NCBI GenBank assembly: GCA_050248995.1
Contig: JBFWRI010000009.1
Span: 1-64,000, forward strand
Length of the DNA: 64,000 nucleotides
Source: JBFWRI01 sp050248995
GTDB taxonomy: Bacteria > Pseudomonadota > Alphaproteobacteria > JAIXQD01
Direction of reading: 5' to 3'
In this document: piece after piece, positions 47,721-56,205 of the stretch
Position numbering within the stretch: the first letter of the stretch is position 1
Layout: each line of letters starts with the position of its first letter
Position numbers and translations under genes: made by a program
Notes under the pieces: model-generated
Database searches by the model: none
Told to the model about the DNA's origin: nothing
What the model saw: the letters and a program-made list of their open reading frames with translations, nothing else

Positions 47721-48347
47721 ATGGCGTTTAGTAAAGAAATGCCGCGTTTTGCCGTCTTCCACACGTCAAATCATGTGAAATGCCCTCAGGTTATCCTGAA
47801 TCGGGCTGACACTAACGGCAATCCTGTCGAACTGAAGGCGCGCGTCGAACTTATCGATTTCCCCCACGAACTGGCCCTGCTGCAGCACATCGCCGCAGCC
47901 GCAAAGCCGCCCCTCGCCTACATGATTTTCGCCGATGATGTGCCCGACACCCATATTCTTGCTTTGTGCGGCGATGACCACGATTTGCATCTGACCATCC
48001 TTGCCGGAAAAGTTGTGTCCAAAACGCATCACGATAACCGCCTGCGCAGCAAAGCGTTGGTCACGGTTGGCAGCCGCGTCTTCCGCGCCCGCGCATCCGA
48101 TATCGTGTATGCGCTTGATGATGTGAAAAAGCTGAAAACGTTGAAGCGCCTGCATAACCATAATTCGCTCACCACACCGCGCCCGTTCGTGCGCGGCGAA
48201 ATATCAGCGCCGCTGACCATGCGCTATATCGAAGGGTTCTATGCTTACACACGGCGCCAATTGCCATGGCGGCGCCCGGCCGTCCAGCAGCCCCAGACAT
48301 CCACAGCCGACATCAGCACAGAAGCTGCCAGCCCAGCCTTAGTCTAG
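47721..48347 (+). CDS. Hypothetical soluble protein
   Basis: A 208-residue protein with a compact N-terminal domain and a charged, Pro-rich C-terminus. It contains a His- and Asp-rich stretch (CGDDHDLH) and a basic segment near residues 120-160. No family recognised, no signal peptide. The start ATG follows a purine-poor leader, so the Shine-Dalgarno is weak. It converges on the Trm112-family gene with a 9-base overlap. Confidence 0.58.
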   Translation: MAFSKEMPRFAVFHTSNHVKCPQVILNRADTNGNPVELKARVELIDFPHELALLQHIAAAAKPPLAYMIFADDVPDTHILALCGDDHDLHLTILAGKVVSKTHHDNRLRSKALVTVGSRVFRARASDIVYALDDVKKLKTLKRLHNHNSLTTPRPFVRGEISAPLTMRYIEGFYAYTRRQLPWRRPAVQQPQTSTADISTEAASPALV

Positions 48348-48509
48348 ACGTCGTGCCACGCTGGCCACCAGCAGCGGCACGCCTTCTTTTACCGGGAACG
48401 CCAGTTTTGCTGCACGCGACACCAGCTCCTGTTTAGCCGCATCATATTCCAGTGCGGTTTTCGTCACTGGGCATACCAGCAGCGCCAACATTTCAGCATT
48501 CGGCTTCAT
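48339..48509 (-). CDS. Trm112 family protein (YcaR-like)
   Basis: A 56-residue protein in the last position of the trx-LON operon. The sequence LLVCPVTKTALEYD and the following SRAAKLAFPVKEGVPLL are characteristic of the small Trm112/UPF0434 family, proteins that in eukaryotes activate methyltransferases. Its ATG shares one base with the LON-domain gene stop (TGATG). The single Cys (C13) leaves only part of a zinc site, as in many bacterial members. The operon order trx-LON-Trm112 supports the call. Confidence 0.85.
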   Translation of the reverse strand: MKPNAEMLALLVCPVTKTALEYDAAKQELVSRAAKLAFPVKEGVPLLVASVARRLD

Positions 48510-49192
48510 CAGTGCTTGGCCCCGTCGTTATCATGACCTGCCGTCACGCTGCGCGACGCCATATCCAGCAGCGCCAGCAGCAGGTCGAACCGGCCAGCCA
48601 GGTCTTTTGCTTCCAGCAACGCCTGCTTTTCCGTGGGCGTGAACGGGCACGACGTAGCGACAGCTGTCACCAGTTTTTCGGGCGACAGCTCATCAATGGT
48701 TTCCCAGTTCGCCAGAATGCCGTGCAGCTTGAAATAGGGGCGCAGCTTGGTAATCAGCTTTTCGCGGCTGAAAAATGGCGTCTTCTCCTCGGCTATTGTC
48801 AGGTCGGTTTTATAATCATCCCAAACCGGTACCACCCGGCGGTAACCGCGCGTTGTCGGCAGCTCTTCGGCGACCGTAAAGCGGATAATGCCTTCCAGTG
48901 TCATCAGGTAACGGTGATCCTCGGTTTCGGCAAACGCCACAACACGGCCGGCGCAACCCACGCGGTACAGCGTGTTGTCGCCGTCGGTCTCGGTTTGCGG
49001 CTGGATCATGCCAATCAGGCGCCCCGTGGAAGTCATCGGGCCCAGGGCATCGTCCACCATCGCCATATAACGCGGCTCGAAGATATTCAGCGGCAGGCGC
49101 CCCCGCGGCAGCAACAACGCGCCCGACAGCGGAAACACCGGCAACGTGGCCGGCAGGCTGTCGAACGTGGGCAAAAAGTGGCGCTCCATCAT
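48509..49192 (-). CDS. LON N-terminal domain protein
   Basis: A 227-residue protein that is a stand-alone LON substrate-binding domain (LPVFPLSGALLLP near residue 17, then IFEPRY and GCAGRV). It has no ATPase or protease domain, so it is not the Lon protease but may bind unfolded proteins. It starts 4 bases inside the thioredoxin gene and is followed by the Trm112 gene, forming a conserved three-gene set in alphaproteobacteria. Confidence 0.88.
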   Translation of the reverse strand: MMERHFLPTFDSLPATLPVFPLSGALLLPRGRLPLNIFEPRYMAMVDDALGPMTSTGRLIGMIQPQTETDGDNTLYRVGCAGRVVAFAETEDHRYLMTLEGIIRFTVAEELPTTRGYRRVVPVWDDYKTDLTIAEEKTPFFSREKLITKLRPYFKLHGILANWETIDELSPEKLVTAVATSCPFTPTEKQALLEAKDLAGRFDLLLALLDMASRSVTAGHDNDGAKH

Positions 49193-50100
49193 ATAAAAAT
49201 AATCTCTGATAAGCGGCGGCGAATGGCTTTGCTGCGCGGGTCTTCCAGGCCAATCGTCTGGCAGATTTTCAGCAACTGTTTGCGCGCCGCATCATCATTC
49301 CAGTCGCGCTGCTGCTTCATAATCGCAAACAGGTTATCGGCTGCGCCTTCCACATCACCGGCGGCGAACTGCGCGTTGGCAAGGTCAAAGCGCTTGGCGT
49401 TATCCGCAGGGTTGGCAGCCACGGCCTTCTGCAAATCATCCAGCGGGCCCGCCGCGGCCGATTGCTCGGCCAGCTCGACAGCGCTTTGCAGGGCCGGGAA
49501 ATCCTTGTGCTTTTTCACATCGTCCGGCAGGTCGGCAATAACCGCCTTCACGTTTTCCACGTTGCCGCGCAATAGCTGCACGCGCAGCAGGCCGATTTGC
49601 GCAACGGCTTCGCTGGGTATGGCGTTGATGATATCGGCATAGATCGCTTCAGCCATATCCAGCTGGCCGGCGGTCAGTGCAGCGGCCGCTTCGGCATAAA
49701 TGGGCGTCAGGTCGGGGGTGCCGCCACCGCCAAGCTTGGCCAGTTTCTCAATGAACTGCTTCAGCTGGCTTTCCGGCAATGCGCCCTGAAAGGCGTCAAC
49801 CGGCTGGCCCTGAAAGAATGCGAAAACAGTCGGCACCGACTGCACGCGCATCTGCGCGGCCAACTGCTGGTTTTTGTCGATATCAATCTTTACCAGCTTC
49901 ACCTTGCCGTTTTGCGCCGCAACCAGCCTTTCCAGCAATGGTGTTAAGGTTTTGCAGGGCCCGCACCACGGTGCCCAGAAATCGACGATAACCGGCGCGC
50001 TAACAGACGCCTGAATGACGTCTTCCATAAAAGTGGCCGTGCTGCCGTCGATGATGGCGGCATTGCTACTGGGCGGGGGAACATTAAGGGCTGGATTCAT
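49189..50100 (-). CDS. Thioredoxin with TPR-like C-terminus (CnoX-type)
   Basis: A 303-residue protein with a thioredoxin domain (about 1-115) carrying the active site W45-C46-G47-P48-C49, then a helical tetratricopeptide-like region (about 130-303) with Ala-rich helix pairs. This layout matches the CnoX (YbbN) chaperedoxins, which protect proteins from oxidative damage; the Escherichia coli member has a degenerate active site but this one is redox-competent. It is the first gene of the trx-LON-Trm112 transcript and divergent from the kinase-like pair. Confidence 0.9.
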   Translation of the reverse strand: MNPALNVPPPSSNAAIIDGSTATFMEDVIQASVSAPVIVDFWAPWCGPCKTLTPLLERLVAAQNGKVKLVKIDIDKNQQLAAQMRVQSVPTVFAFFQGQPVDAFQGALPESQLKQFIEKLAKLGGGGTPDLTPIYAEAAAALTAGQLDMAEAIYADIINAIPSEAVAQIGLLRVQLLRGNVENVKAVIADLPDDVKKHKDFPALQSAVELAEQSAAAGPLDDLQKAVAANPADNAKRFDLANAQFAAGDVEGAADNLFAIMKQQRDWNDDAARKQLLKICQTIGLEDPRSKAIRRRLSEIIFI

Positions 50101-50169
50101 GCTGGTAATTTGGGGGGTTTAAGGCCTAAAAACAAGCATTACTTGCGCCCGGATTTGCTAGAAAAAGCC

Positions 50170-51066
50170 ATGACCCGCGCCACCCAAGCCGCCTTTGCCG
50201 CCAACGCCACCCTGATCGGCGACCTGTGGCGCGTGACTGATGTATCGGACCTTGACCCGACGTGGAAGCAGCCGGCAATGAATAACCGTAACCGCGATGG
50301 CGGTAAGGTTAGCGGGGTAACCTTCAACGGTACACATAAAGACCTCTACTACAAACCAATCGACTGCCGCGTTGAAGCTTTCCTCCTTACAGTATGTCGC
50401 CTGGCCGAAGTGCCGGTGCAGCATATGTACTTGATGGTGCCGAATGACAAAGGCGAGTATCATGGCCTTAGCGAGCTTCTGCCCACACAATTTCGCGAAC
50501 AAGATACGTGGAGCCCCGAGTCACAAAAGTCGGATCATCTCAAGAACGTTGACCCTGCGAAGCTTGCCAAAGTGATGGCTGCCATCCTGTATCTTGAGCG
50601 CATTGATGCGTACGGCCAAAATGTCATGGTACGCGCCGACCGCCACCCTATCCCGTGGTGGCAGGATGACGACGGTAATGAGCTCCCGCTTGGCGAACGC
50701 TGCCTACGCTTTACATGGTCCGGCAATATCCGTCTGATTGACCTGAAACAGTGCCAGTTTGGTGAAGATCATCTTCATCCAACGGTCGATGCGCCCAACC
50801 GTATCGGCTCGGTTTTCCAGATCAAGGACATCATCCGCGATCACCGCACAACGCTGCAGGAAAGCAATCCGGACGGCTTGCAAGCTTACGATACCGCATT
50901 CAAGGAAACATGGCGCCAGCTGCAGTTCATGCGTGGCGATGTGCTGACCGCGATTGCAGAAGATATGCTGCCCGGTACATGGCAGGATTACAAACCCCTG
51001 CGCGAAGCCATCACGAAGCTGGACGCGCGCAGCGTCACCCCGGTTGATAGCCTTGGGATTTTCTAG
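50170..51066 (+). CDS. Unknown protein with kinase-like D-x4-N motif, first of a tandem pair
   Basis: A 298-residue protein from the ATG at 50170; an in-frame start at 50110 lacks a Shine-Dalgarno and would lie within 10 bases of the divergent trx start. It shows an ordered set of blocks: YKPIDCRVEAF (K62), VPVQHMYL, a loop with D146 and N151 in ERIDAYGQN (D-x4-N), then IRLIDLK with D191, and a C-terminal LPGTWQDYKPLR...DSLGIF block. The lysine, D-x4-N loop and following Asp mimic the order of a protein- or lipid-kinase core (HipA/PI4K-type). Classical motifs are incomplete. It is 2 bases upstream of its paralogue. Confidence 0.65.
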   Translation: MTRATQAAFAANATLIGDLWRVTDVSDLDPTWKQPAMNNRNRDGGKVSGVTFNGTHKDLYYKPIDCRVEAFLLTVCRLAEVPVQHMYLMVPNDKGEYHGLSELLPTQFREQDTWSPESQKSDHLKNVDPAKLAKVMAAILYLERIDAYGQNVMVRADRHPIPWWQDDDGNELPLGERCLRFTWSGNIRLIDLKQCQFGEDHLHPTVDAPNRIGSVFQIKDIIRDHRTTLQESNPDGLQAYDTAFKETWRQLQFMRGDVLTAIAEDMLPGTWQDYKPLREAITKLDARSVTPVDSLGIF

Positions 51067-51068
51067 CC

Positions 51069-51875
51069 ATGGCAAAGGCGGCATCACCTCAGCAACGCAA
51101 CTTCGACGATAATATTCAGCATATTGGCGCGCCATGGCGCATTCAGGCCACGGGTAAGCGCGACACAGCGTGGCAAAAGCCCGTGCAGTCACGCACGACA
51201 GGTTATAAGGTTTTTGCTACCGCGCTAAATGGCAAACCGCTTGAGCTTTACCACAAATCGCGCGACTGCCGCGTTGAAGCCTTCTTGATTACGCTATGCG
51301 GCCGCGCCGGCGTTCCTGTGCAGCGCATGTACTTGCGTCATGATGCCGCATCAAAACACGGCAACCTGTTTGCGGGCCTCAGCGAAATGGCTCCCGCAAG
51401 CTATCGCTCGGGCAGCCAAGGCCTGAAAACGCTTCAAAGGCTTAATCCCGAAAAGCTGGGCCGCGTTATGGCCGCGATTCTTTATCTGGAACGCGATGAT
51501 GACACGGGTGCGAACGTTTTATTTCAGGATATCGACGACGGGGATATCAGCTTGATCGACTTAAAGGAATGTTATTTTGGCCAACGCTGGTATGAAAAGC
51601 AGGATCTTGCCGGCTCTGTTCCTTACGACATTCGTTTCAAGATCTGCGCCCATCGCAAATATCTGAAAAAAGAAGATCCAGCGCGTCTCAAGGCCTATGA
51701 CGACGGCTTTAAAGATACATGGGAGCGCTTGCGCGCGATGAAGGGCCCCATGCTGGAAGAGCTGGCTGCTGAAATGCTACCCACCACATGGCGGCGCCTT
51801 ACCCCGCTCCGCAGCGCCATAAAGAAACTGAATAACCGCAGCAACCGCACGCTGGCAAGCCTCGGGATTTTCTGA
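51069..51875 (+). CDS. Unknown protein with kinase-like D-x4-N motif, second of a tandem pair
   Basis: A 268-residue paralogue of the preceding gene with the same blocks: YHKSRDCRVEAF (K63), VPVQRMYL, ERDDDTGAN with D144 and N149 (D-x4-N), ISLIDLK with D164, and a matching LPTTWRRLTPLR...ASLGIF end. The region between N and the following Asp is 15 residues here against 40 in the first copy, so the first has an insertion (about 155-180). Conserved polar residues at the key points suggest both copies keep activity. No known family is recognised; a kinase-like fold is an inference. Confidence 0.65.
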   Translation: MAKAASPQQRNFDDNIQHIGAPWRIQATGKRDTAWQKPVQSRTTGYKVFATALNGKPLELYHKSRDCRVEAFLITLCGRAGVPVQRMYLRHDAASKHGNLFAGLSEMAPASYRSGSQGLKTLQRLNPEKLGRVMAAILYLERDDDTGANVLFQDIDDGDISLIDLKECYFGQRWYEKQDLAGSVPYDIRFKICAHRKYLKKEDPARLKAYDDGFKDTWERLRAMKGPMLEELAAEMLPTTWRRLTPLRSAIKKLNNRSNRTLASLGIF

Positions 51876-51910
51876 TAGCAAATCGCTGAAAGAAGAATAT
51901 ATTCGTCCGC

Positions 51911-52609
51911 ATGCAAGCCACACACTTTGTCGATTCCGCCGGACACAAAATCGCCGTGCACGCTATTGAAGGCGAAGGTCCGGCTATTCTGTGGATACCC
52001 GGCCACAAGTCAGTGATGACCGGTGGCAGCAAATCCGAACCACTCCTTACGTTCTGCCGTCAAAAAGGTTATCGCTTTGTCGGTTTCGATTATGCCGGCT
52101 GGGGGCAATCGGGCGACACGCAACAAAAGTGGGATGTCGATACGTGGACGGGCAATATCGTCGACGTGATCGACAGCCTGCCCAATGAAAAGGTTATTCT
52201 GGTTGGCTGCAGCATGGGTGGCTACCTGATGCTGCTGGCACAACAGGCGCGCCCTGAAAAAGTATGCGGCCTGTTTGGTGTATGTCCGGGCTTTGGTGAC
52301 TACGTCAACAAAACAGGCCGCAGGGAAGTCGCTTATAAGAACATAACGCTGCCCCTTGATTACATAAGCGACCCGGTGCCGCACCATATCATCACCAAGC
52401 CGATTATTGTTGATGTGCCGCTTTACATTCTGGGCTCGGCGACAGATGAAAAGGTTCCCGCGCCCACGTTCCATAATATGTTGCGAATGGTACAAAGCCC
52501 GCAGGCTGAAATCCACTTGACCCCGGACGGCGACCATTACTTCAAACGCCCGCAGGATATTGAACTGTTCCTTGAAAAGCTGGATGCGTTTCGCCAGCGC
52601 TGCTTATAG
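51911..52609 (+). CDS. Alpha/beta-hydrolase
   Basis: A 232-residue hydrolase with nucleophile S101 in GCSMGG, an oxyanion-hole region in IPGHKS, an Asp in the SATDEKVP segment and a catalytic His in PDGDHYF. The layout resembles small thioesterase or acyl-protein-hydrolase types (ABHD10-like). Substrate unknown. It follows the kinase-like pair by 35 bases and could be the third gene of that operon. The last 6 bases overlap the convergent ABC1-kinase gene. Confidence 0.85.
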   Translation: MQATHFVDSAGHKIAVHAIEGEGPAILWIPGHKSVMTGGSKSEPLLTFCRQKGYRFVGFDYAGWGQSGDTQQKWDVDTWTGNIVDVIDSLPNEKVILVGCSMGGYLMLLAQQARPEKVCGLFGVCPGFGDYVNKTGRREVAYKNITLPLDYISDPVPHHIITKPIIVDVPLYILGSATDEKVPAPTFHNMLRMVQSPQAEIHLTPDGDHYFKRPQDIELFLEKLDAFRQRCL

Positions 52610-53950
52610 GTCAGCCGCTTTCAGCGCTTCGTTCTGGCGCTTTCCCAATTCCTTTTCATCGAAACCTTCAATCAGCTTATTAAAATGCTGGTACCAGTTC
52701 ACTTCAGCCTTCAGGCGCAGGAATACGCTACCCAACCCGATCGCGGCGCGGTCCATGAACACGAATTCACGCGGCACCGCAATACCGCCGCCAATCCTGC
52801 GCAGTTCGGCATGCACCTTGTTGGCCGTCAGGCGGCCGTATTGGCCAGTGTTGGTTTCTTCAATCAAACGTGGGCGGTCTTCCAGCAGTGGCGCCATGAT
52901 GAACGATGCCCAGATGTTCAGGATATCAATAAGCTCTTTCGAGGGGCTCTTGAAACCCCACGCCTTGTAAGCATCCACCGCCATATCGGTATCGCCCGTG
53001 CGCACCGCGTGATATAACTTGATAACACCCGCCACCAACGACGGTTTGAACACACGCACACAGCCGTAATCCAGCAGGTTCAGCGACAAGTCTTTCTGGA
53101 ATGTGTAATTGCCAAGGTGCGGGTCGCCATGGATCACACCGAAGTTATAGAACGGTACATACCATGCATTGAACATCGTCAGCGCCACTTTGTTGCGGTC
53201 AGCCAGCGGCTTCTTGGCAAGGCTGTCCAGATGCTGGCCATCCAGCCACGTCATTGTCAGTAATCTATCGGTTGAAAGCGCGTCTACCACTTGGGGCACA
53301 TGCACATCGGGCTGGTTTTTCAGCATGTGGCGGTACAGGTTAATGTGTTTTGCTTCCAGCCGGTAATCCAGCTCTTCATGCAGGCGGTCGGCCAGCTCTT
53401 GCTGCACGTTGCGTGTATCAACGGCGCGGTCGATGCGTTCAAAAACCGCCAGAATAACTTTCAGCTGCTTCAGGTCCGTTTCAACCGCCGACGCCATATC
53501 CGGGTACTGCAGCTTGCACGCCAGCGCCCGGCCATCCTTACTTTCAGCCTTGTGCACCTGCCCCAGCGACGCCGCGGCCACGGCATCCCGCGAGAAGCTT
53601 TTGAACTTGCTTTCCCAGTCGGCGCCCAGTTCGCTGGCCATGCGACGTTTGACGAACGGCCAACCCATCGGTGGCGCATTGTTTTGCAATTCCTGGAACT
53701 GCGCTACGTATTCCGGTGGCACCAGATCGGGAATGGTGCCCAGAATTTGCGCAATTTTCATCAACGGGCCCTTCAGGCCACCCAATGCCAGCTTTAGTTC
53801 TGCTGCGTGCTTGTTGCGGTCGATCTTCACGCCCAGATATTTCTCAGCACCCAGCCGCGCGCCCAGCTTGGCCATACCGGTCGTGGTTTTTACCGTGCGC
53901 ACGGCACGGGCTTTTAAGTTGCTGTCGGATTTTTTCTTCTTCGGCGGCAT
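52604..53950 (-). CDS. ABC1/UbiB-family atypical kinase
   Basis: A 448-residue atypical kinase of the ABC1/COQ8/UbiB group, whose members control isoprenoid quinone synthesis. Motifs: the KxGQ-like region replaced by MKIAQILG, the VHKAESKDGR... ACKLQYP nucleotide-binding segment, the catalytic HGDPHLGN, and the metal-binding LDYG. Unlike UbiB there is no C-terminal pair of membrane helices. It lies 22 bases downstream of the Rieske gene on the same strand, and the two could work in one lipid or quinone pathway (inference). Confidence 0.85.
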   Translation of the reverse strand: MPPKKKKSDSNLKARAVRTVKTTTGMAKLGARLGAEKYLGVKIDRNKHAAELKLALGGLKGPLMKIAQILGTIPDLVPPEYVAQFQELQNNAPPMGWPFVKRRMASELGADWESKFKSFSRDAVAAASLGQVHKAESKDGRALACKLQYPDMASAVETDLKQLKVILAVFERIDRAVDTRNVQQELADRLHEELDYRLEAKHINLYRHMLKNQPDVHVPQVVDALSTDRLLTMTWLDGQHLDSLAKKPLADRNKVALTMFNAWYVPFYNFGVIHGDPHLGNYTFQKDLSLNLLDYGCVRVFKPSLVAGVIKLYHAVRTGDTDMAVDAYKAWGFKSPSKELIDILNIWASFIMAPLLEDRPRLIEETNTGQYGRLTANKVHAELRRIGGGIAVPREFVFMDRAAIGLGSVFLRLKAEVNWYQHFNKLIEGFDEKELGKRQNEALKAADL

Positions 53951-53972
53951 GCGCTGAATATAGCGCTTTATT

Positions 53973-55007
53973 TTATGAACGCCAGCGCAGCGTGGTTTCT
54001 TTCACCGGATTATTGAATTCGCGGCCTTCAGCGGCAGCGCGGGTGTATTCGTTCTTCAGCTGGTAATACCAACGCGCCTGCGTATCGGCATCCTTGATCA
54101 GCAACAGGTTCTTCTCAAACTTCAGGCCTTCCTGTTGCCATTCCACCGCGCGCTTGTCCTGCCCCAGGAAGATGCCGCCAAAAAACTTCACAATCGGCGC
54201 CAACACTACCATCCATGGCGCCGTCCAGTATACGCAATTCGTCACCATCGTACGCTTGTCATCAATCGGCGTGACGCAGGTCAGGTTTACAACGCTGTTC
54301 TTGCCAACGCGAATGTGTTCGATACGCACGCCCGGCAGCTTGAACGTGATCTCAGTTTCAGGCACCCCACCCAAAATCTTGTAGGCTTTCGAATTGCTGC
54401 TAGGGCGGTGACGCTCCATCGCCCAGCCATACGGGCGCGGGCCAAAAGCCTTGGCCTTTTCGTGTATGCTGCGCTGGGTGCGCCAGAACCATGACTGGTG
54501 CACAAACGGCCCGTGCGCCGGGTCCATCAACCCCACTACCGCATGATCGATATGGCATGGAAATTCTTGCTGCAAAATCACGCTGGGCTGGCGTTCGCCG
54601 ATATCGGGAAACACGGGAACAAATGATGCATCGGCGTCGCCATCGCCCATATAAATCCACACCTGCCCTTGCGCCTCGTGCGTTGGGTAATGCTTCACGC
54701 GAATCTTTTCAACGTTCACGCCCTCGCCGCCACACAGCGATGGAATCGCGCAGCACTGACCATCGGTTTTAAAACGCCAGCCGTGATAGCAGCATTCAAC
54801 TTCGGCACCATCAAACTGGCCGTACGAAAGTGGAATACCACGGTGCGGGCACACGTCGCGAAGGGCGCTGGCCTTACCCTCTTTATCGCGCAATAATATT
54901 ATCGGTTGTCCAAGGTACTGCCTTTTCAGCATTTGGCCCTTGCGTAGGTGATCGCTGGGCACGGCGTGATACCAGATATTGCCTAAAAACTCGGTGCCTT
55001 CGTTCAT
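53973..55007 (-). CDS. Rieske [2Fe-2S] non-haem iron oxygenase
   Basis: A 344-residue ring-hydroxylating-type oxygenase alpha subunit. The Rieske cluster ligands are C53, H55 (CPHRG) and C72, H75 (CCYHGW); the catalytic iron site is in the D...D..H....H pattern around HIDHAVVGLMDPAHGPFVH. The C-terminal half has several aromatic residues of a substrate pocket. Family members include pheophorbide a oxygenase-like and sterol- or amine-oxidising enzymes, so the substrate is not assigned. A partner reductase is not in the window. Confidence 0.88.
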   Translation of the reverse strand: MNEGTEFLGNIWYHAVPSDHLRKGQMLKRQYLGQPIILLRDKEGKASALRDVCPHRGIPLSYGQFDGAEVECCYHGWRFKTDGQCCAIPSLCGGEGVNVEKIRVKHYPTHEAQGQVWIYMGDGDADASFVPVFPDIGERQPSVILQQEFPCHIDHAVVGLMDPAHGPFVHQSWFWRTQRSIHEKAKAFGPRPYGWAMERHRPSSNSKAYKILGGVPETEITFKLPGVRIEHIRVGKNSVVNLTCVTPIDDKRTMVTNCVYWTAPWMVVLAPIVKFFGGIFLGQDKRAVEWQQEGLKFEKNLLLIKDADTQARWYYQLKNEYTRAAAEGREFNNPVKETTLRWRS

Positions 55008-55096
55008 AAAGCTTGAAATCCCTTGGAATTGGCGTTTACTTTCGCCTTTTCTGGCTAGATTGCAATAAGAGATTTTAAAAGAAGAAGGAGATACTT

Positions 55097-55462
55097 ATGA
55101 CGAAACTGATTGGCGTTTTCCCCGACCATAGCGACAAAGGCGCATGGTATGCCTTTACGGGTTCACAACTGTGCACAAAAGGCACCGCATCCGCCGTTGT
55201 TGTTTATCTCCCGGGTTTTGTGAAAACCCCCACCCTTGCCATCGCCGAAATTGAATCTACTAACTTCAAGCCTGTTGGCCTTGCATGCTCTATCAACCCC
55301 GATCGTATCCGCGCGGCCCGTGCCGAAGACGGCTTGCCCGAAGGCGCTTCCGGCGTTGTCTACCTCAACCTGATGGGTGGCTGCGGCGGCGAAGCCGTTG
55401 TTGGCGAACGCGATAACCTGCAGGTCATCAATCTGGCTAGCGGCCGCCAGCTGAAATACTAA
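55097..55462 (+). CDS. Hypothetical small beta-rich protein
   Basis: A 121-residue protein without signal peptide or membrane segments. The alternation of short strands (VVVYLPGF, VVYLNLMGG) suggests a compact beta fold. Two Cys residues are present (C63 and one in GGCGGE). AGAAGGAGAT lies at ideal spacing before the ATG, so expression is probably strong. It is followed by a 79-residue gene after 11 bases, making a likely two-gene operon. No family recognised. Confidence 0.7.
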   Translation: MTKLIGVFPDHSDKGAWYAFTGSQLCTKGTASAVVVYLPGFVKTPTLAIAEIESTNFKPVGLACSINPDRIRAARAEDGLPEGASGVVYLNLMGGCGGEAVVGERDNLQVINLASGRQLKY

Positions 55463-55473
55463 GGGAATATTGC

Positions 55474-55713
55474 ATGCCACAGTTCTGGGGACCCTTTGAC
55501 AGTTGCGTCAATCCGGATGAAGTACGGCACAACTCCGGTTATGCACTGCGTGAACGCATCAGCGACAAAAGCGGTCGCAATCGTGGACAGGCACAGAAAA
55601 CTGAACCTGTTCAGCCTTTCATTGGCCCGCCAACGCGCGAAGCAGCCGAAGCAAATGCCGCATGGGTCAACGCCGTATTACGAAACAGCACCCGTATAAA
55701 GTTTAAGAGATAG
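55474..55713 (+). CDS. Small hypothetical protein (79 aa)
   Basis: A 79-residue soluble protein with a basic C-terminus (IKFKR), no signal peptide or membrane segment. It starts 11 bases after its upstream neighbour and is followed by a terminator, so it is likely to be a real gene in the same operon. The opening PQFWGPFDSCVNPDEV contains one Cys. No family recognised. Confidence 0.6.
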   Translation: MPQFWGPFDSCVNPDEVRHNSGYALRERISDKSGRNRGQAQKTEPVQPFIGPPTREAAEANAAWVNAVLRNSTRIKFKR

Positions 55714-55728
55714 AACAAGAAGAAAAGA

Positions 55729-55765
55729 AAAAGCCGCCCCCGGATATCTTCCAAGGGTGGCTTTT
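55729..55765. terminator. Bidirectional rho-independent terminator
   Basis: Arms AAAAGCCGCCC (55729-55739) and GGGTGGCTTTT (55755-55765), with one G-T pair, are flanked by T-rich sequence. It ends the two-gene operon on the plus strand and gapR on the minus strand. Confidence 0.82.
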
Positions 55766-55792
55766 TAGATATTTGCTACGCTGAGCCGAATA

Positions 55793-56041
55793 TCACTCCA
55801 TACCAATCGCGGCTTTGTAGAGTTCGAGCAGCTCATCCTGCTCGTTGCGCTGCTGGTCGGGCATCTTGCGCAGCTTGATGATGGTGCGCATGCACTTGGT
55901 ATCAAAACCGGCTGACTTCGCTTCCGAGAACACTTCGCGGATATCAACGGCAAAAGCCTGTTTTTCTTCTTCCAGCTTTTCGATGCGTTCAATGTATTGT
56001 TTCAGGCGGGCACCGGTTACGGCTGCTGTACCATCTGGCAT
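55793..56041 (-). CDS. gapR: Nucleoid-associated protein GapR (DUF2312)
   Basis: An 82-residue coiled-coil protein of the DUF2312 family, GapR in Caulobacter, which binds AT-rich, overtwisted DNA in front of replication forks and aids topoisomerases. The sequence RLKQYIERIEKLEEEK and the following FSEAKSAGFDTKCMRTIIKLRK are typical. Length is normal. GGGAGA lies before the ATG. Only alphaproteobacteria encode this family widely, which helps place the organism. Confidence 0.92.
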   Translation of the reverse strand: MPDGTAAVTGARLKQYIERIEKLEEEKQAFAVDIREVFSEAKSAGFDTKCMRTIIKLRKMPDQQRNEQDELLELYKAAIGME

Positions 56042-56205
56042 GTAAAGTTCTCCCCTCAGGCTGCGTGTTGATGGCGCACCTTAAAGGAACGACTTGGGCA
56101 CATTCAAGCCTGTGGAAAACTTAGCTGTGGACAAAAAGAACCCCCCTGCAAAACCCGTTGCAGCGGCTAATGGAAAGGAAGATTCATTCCCCCGACGGCC
56201 TGACC

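Noticed and set aside
56111..56134. Two TGTGGAAAA/TGTGGACAA repeats resembling DnaA boxes upstream of gapR
   Set aside because: Only the first fits the DnaA consensus (TTTTCCACA on the minus strand); the second does not, and there is no box cluster, so this is not an origin.
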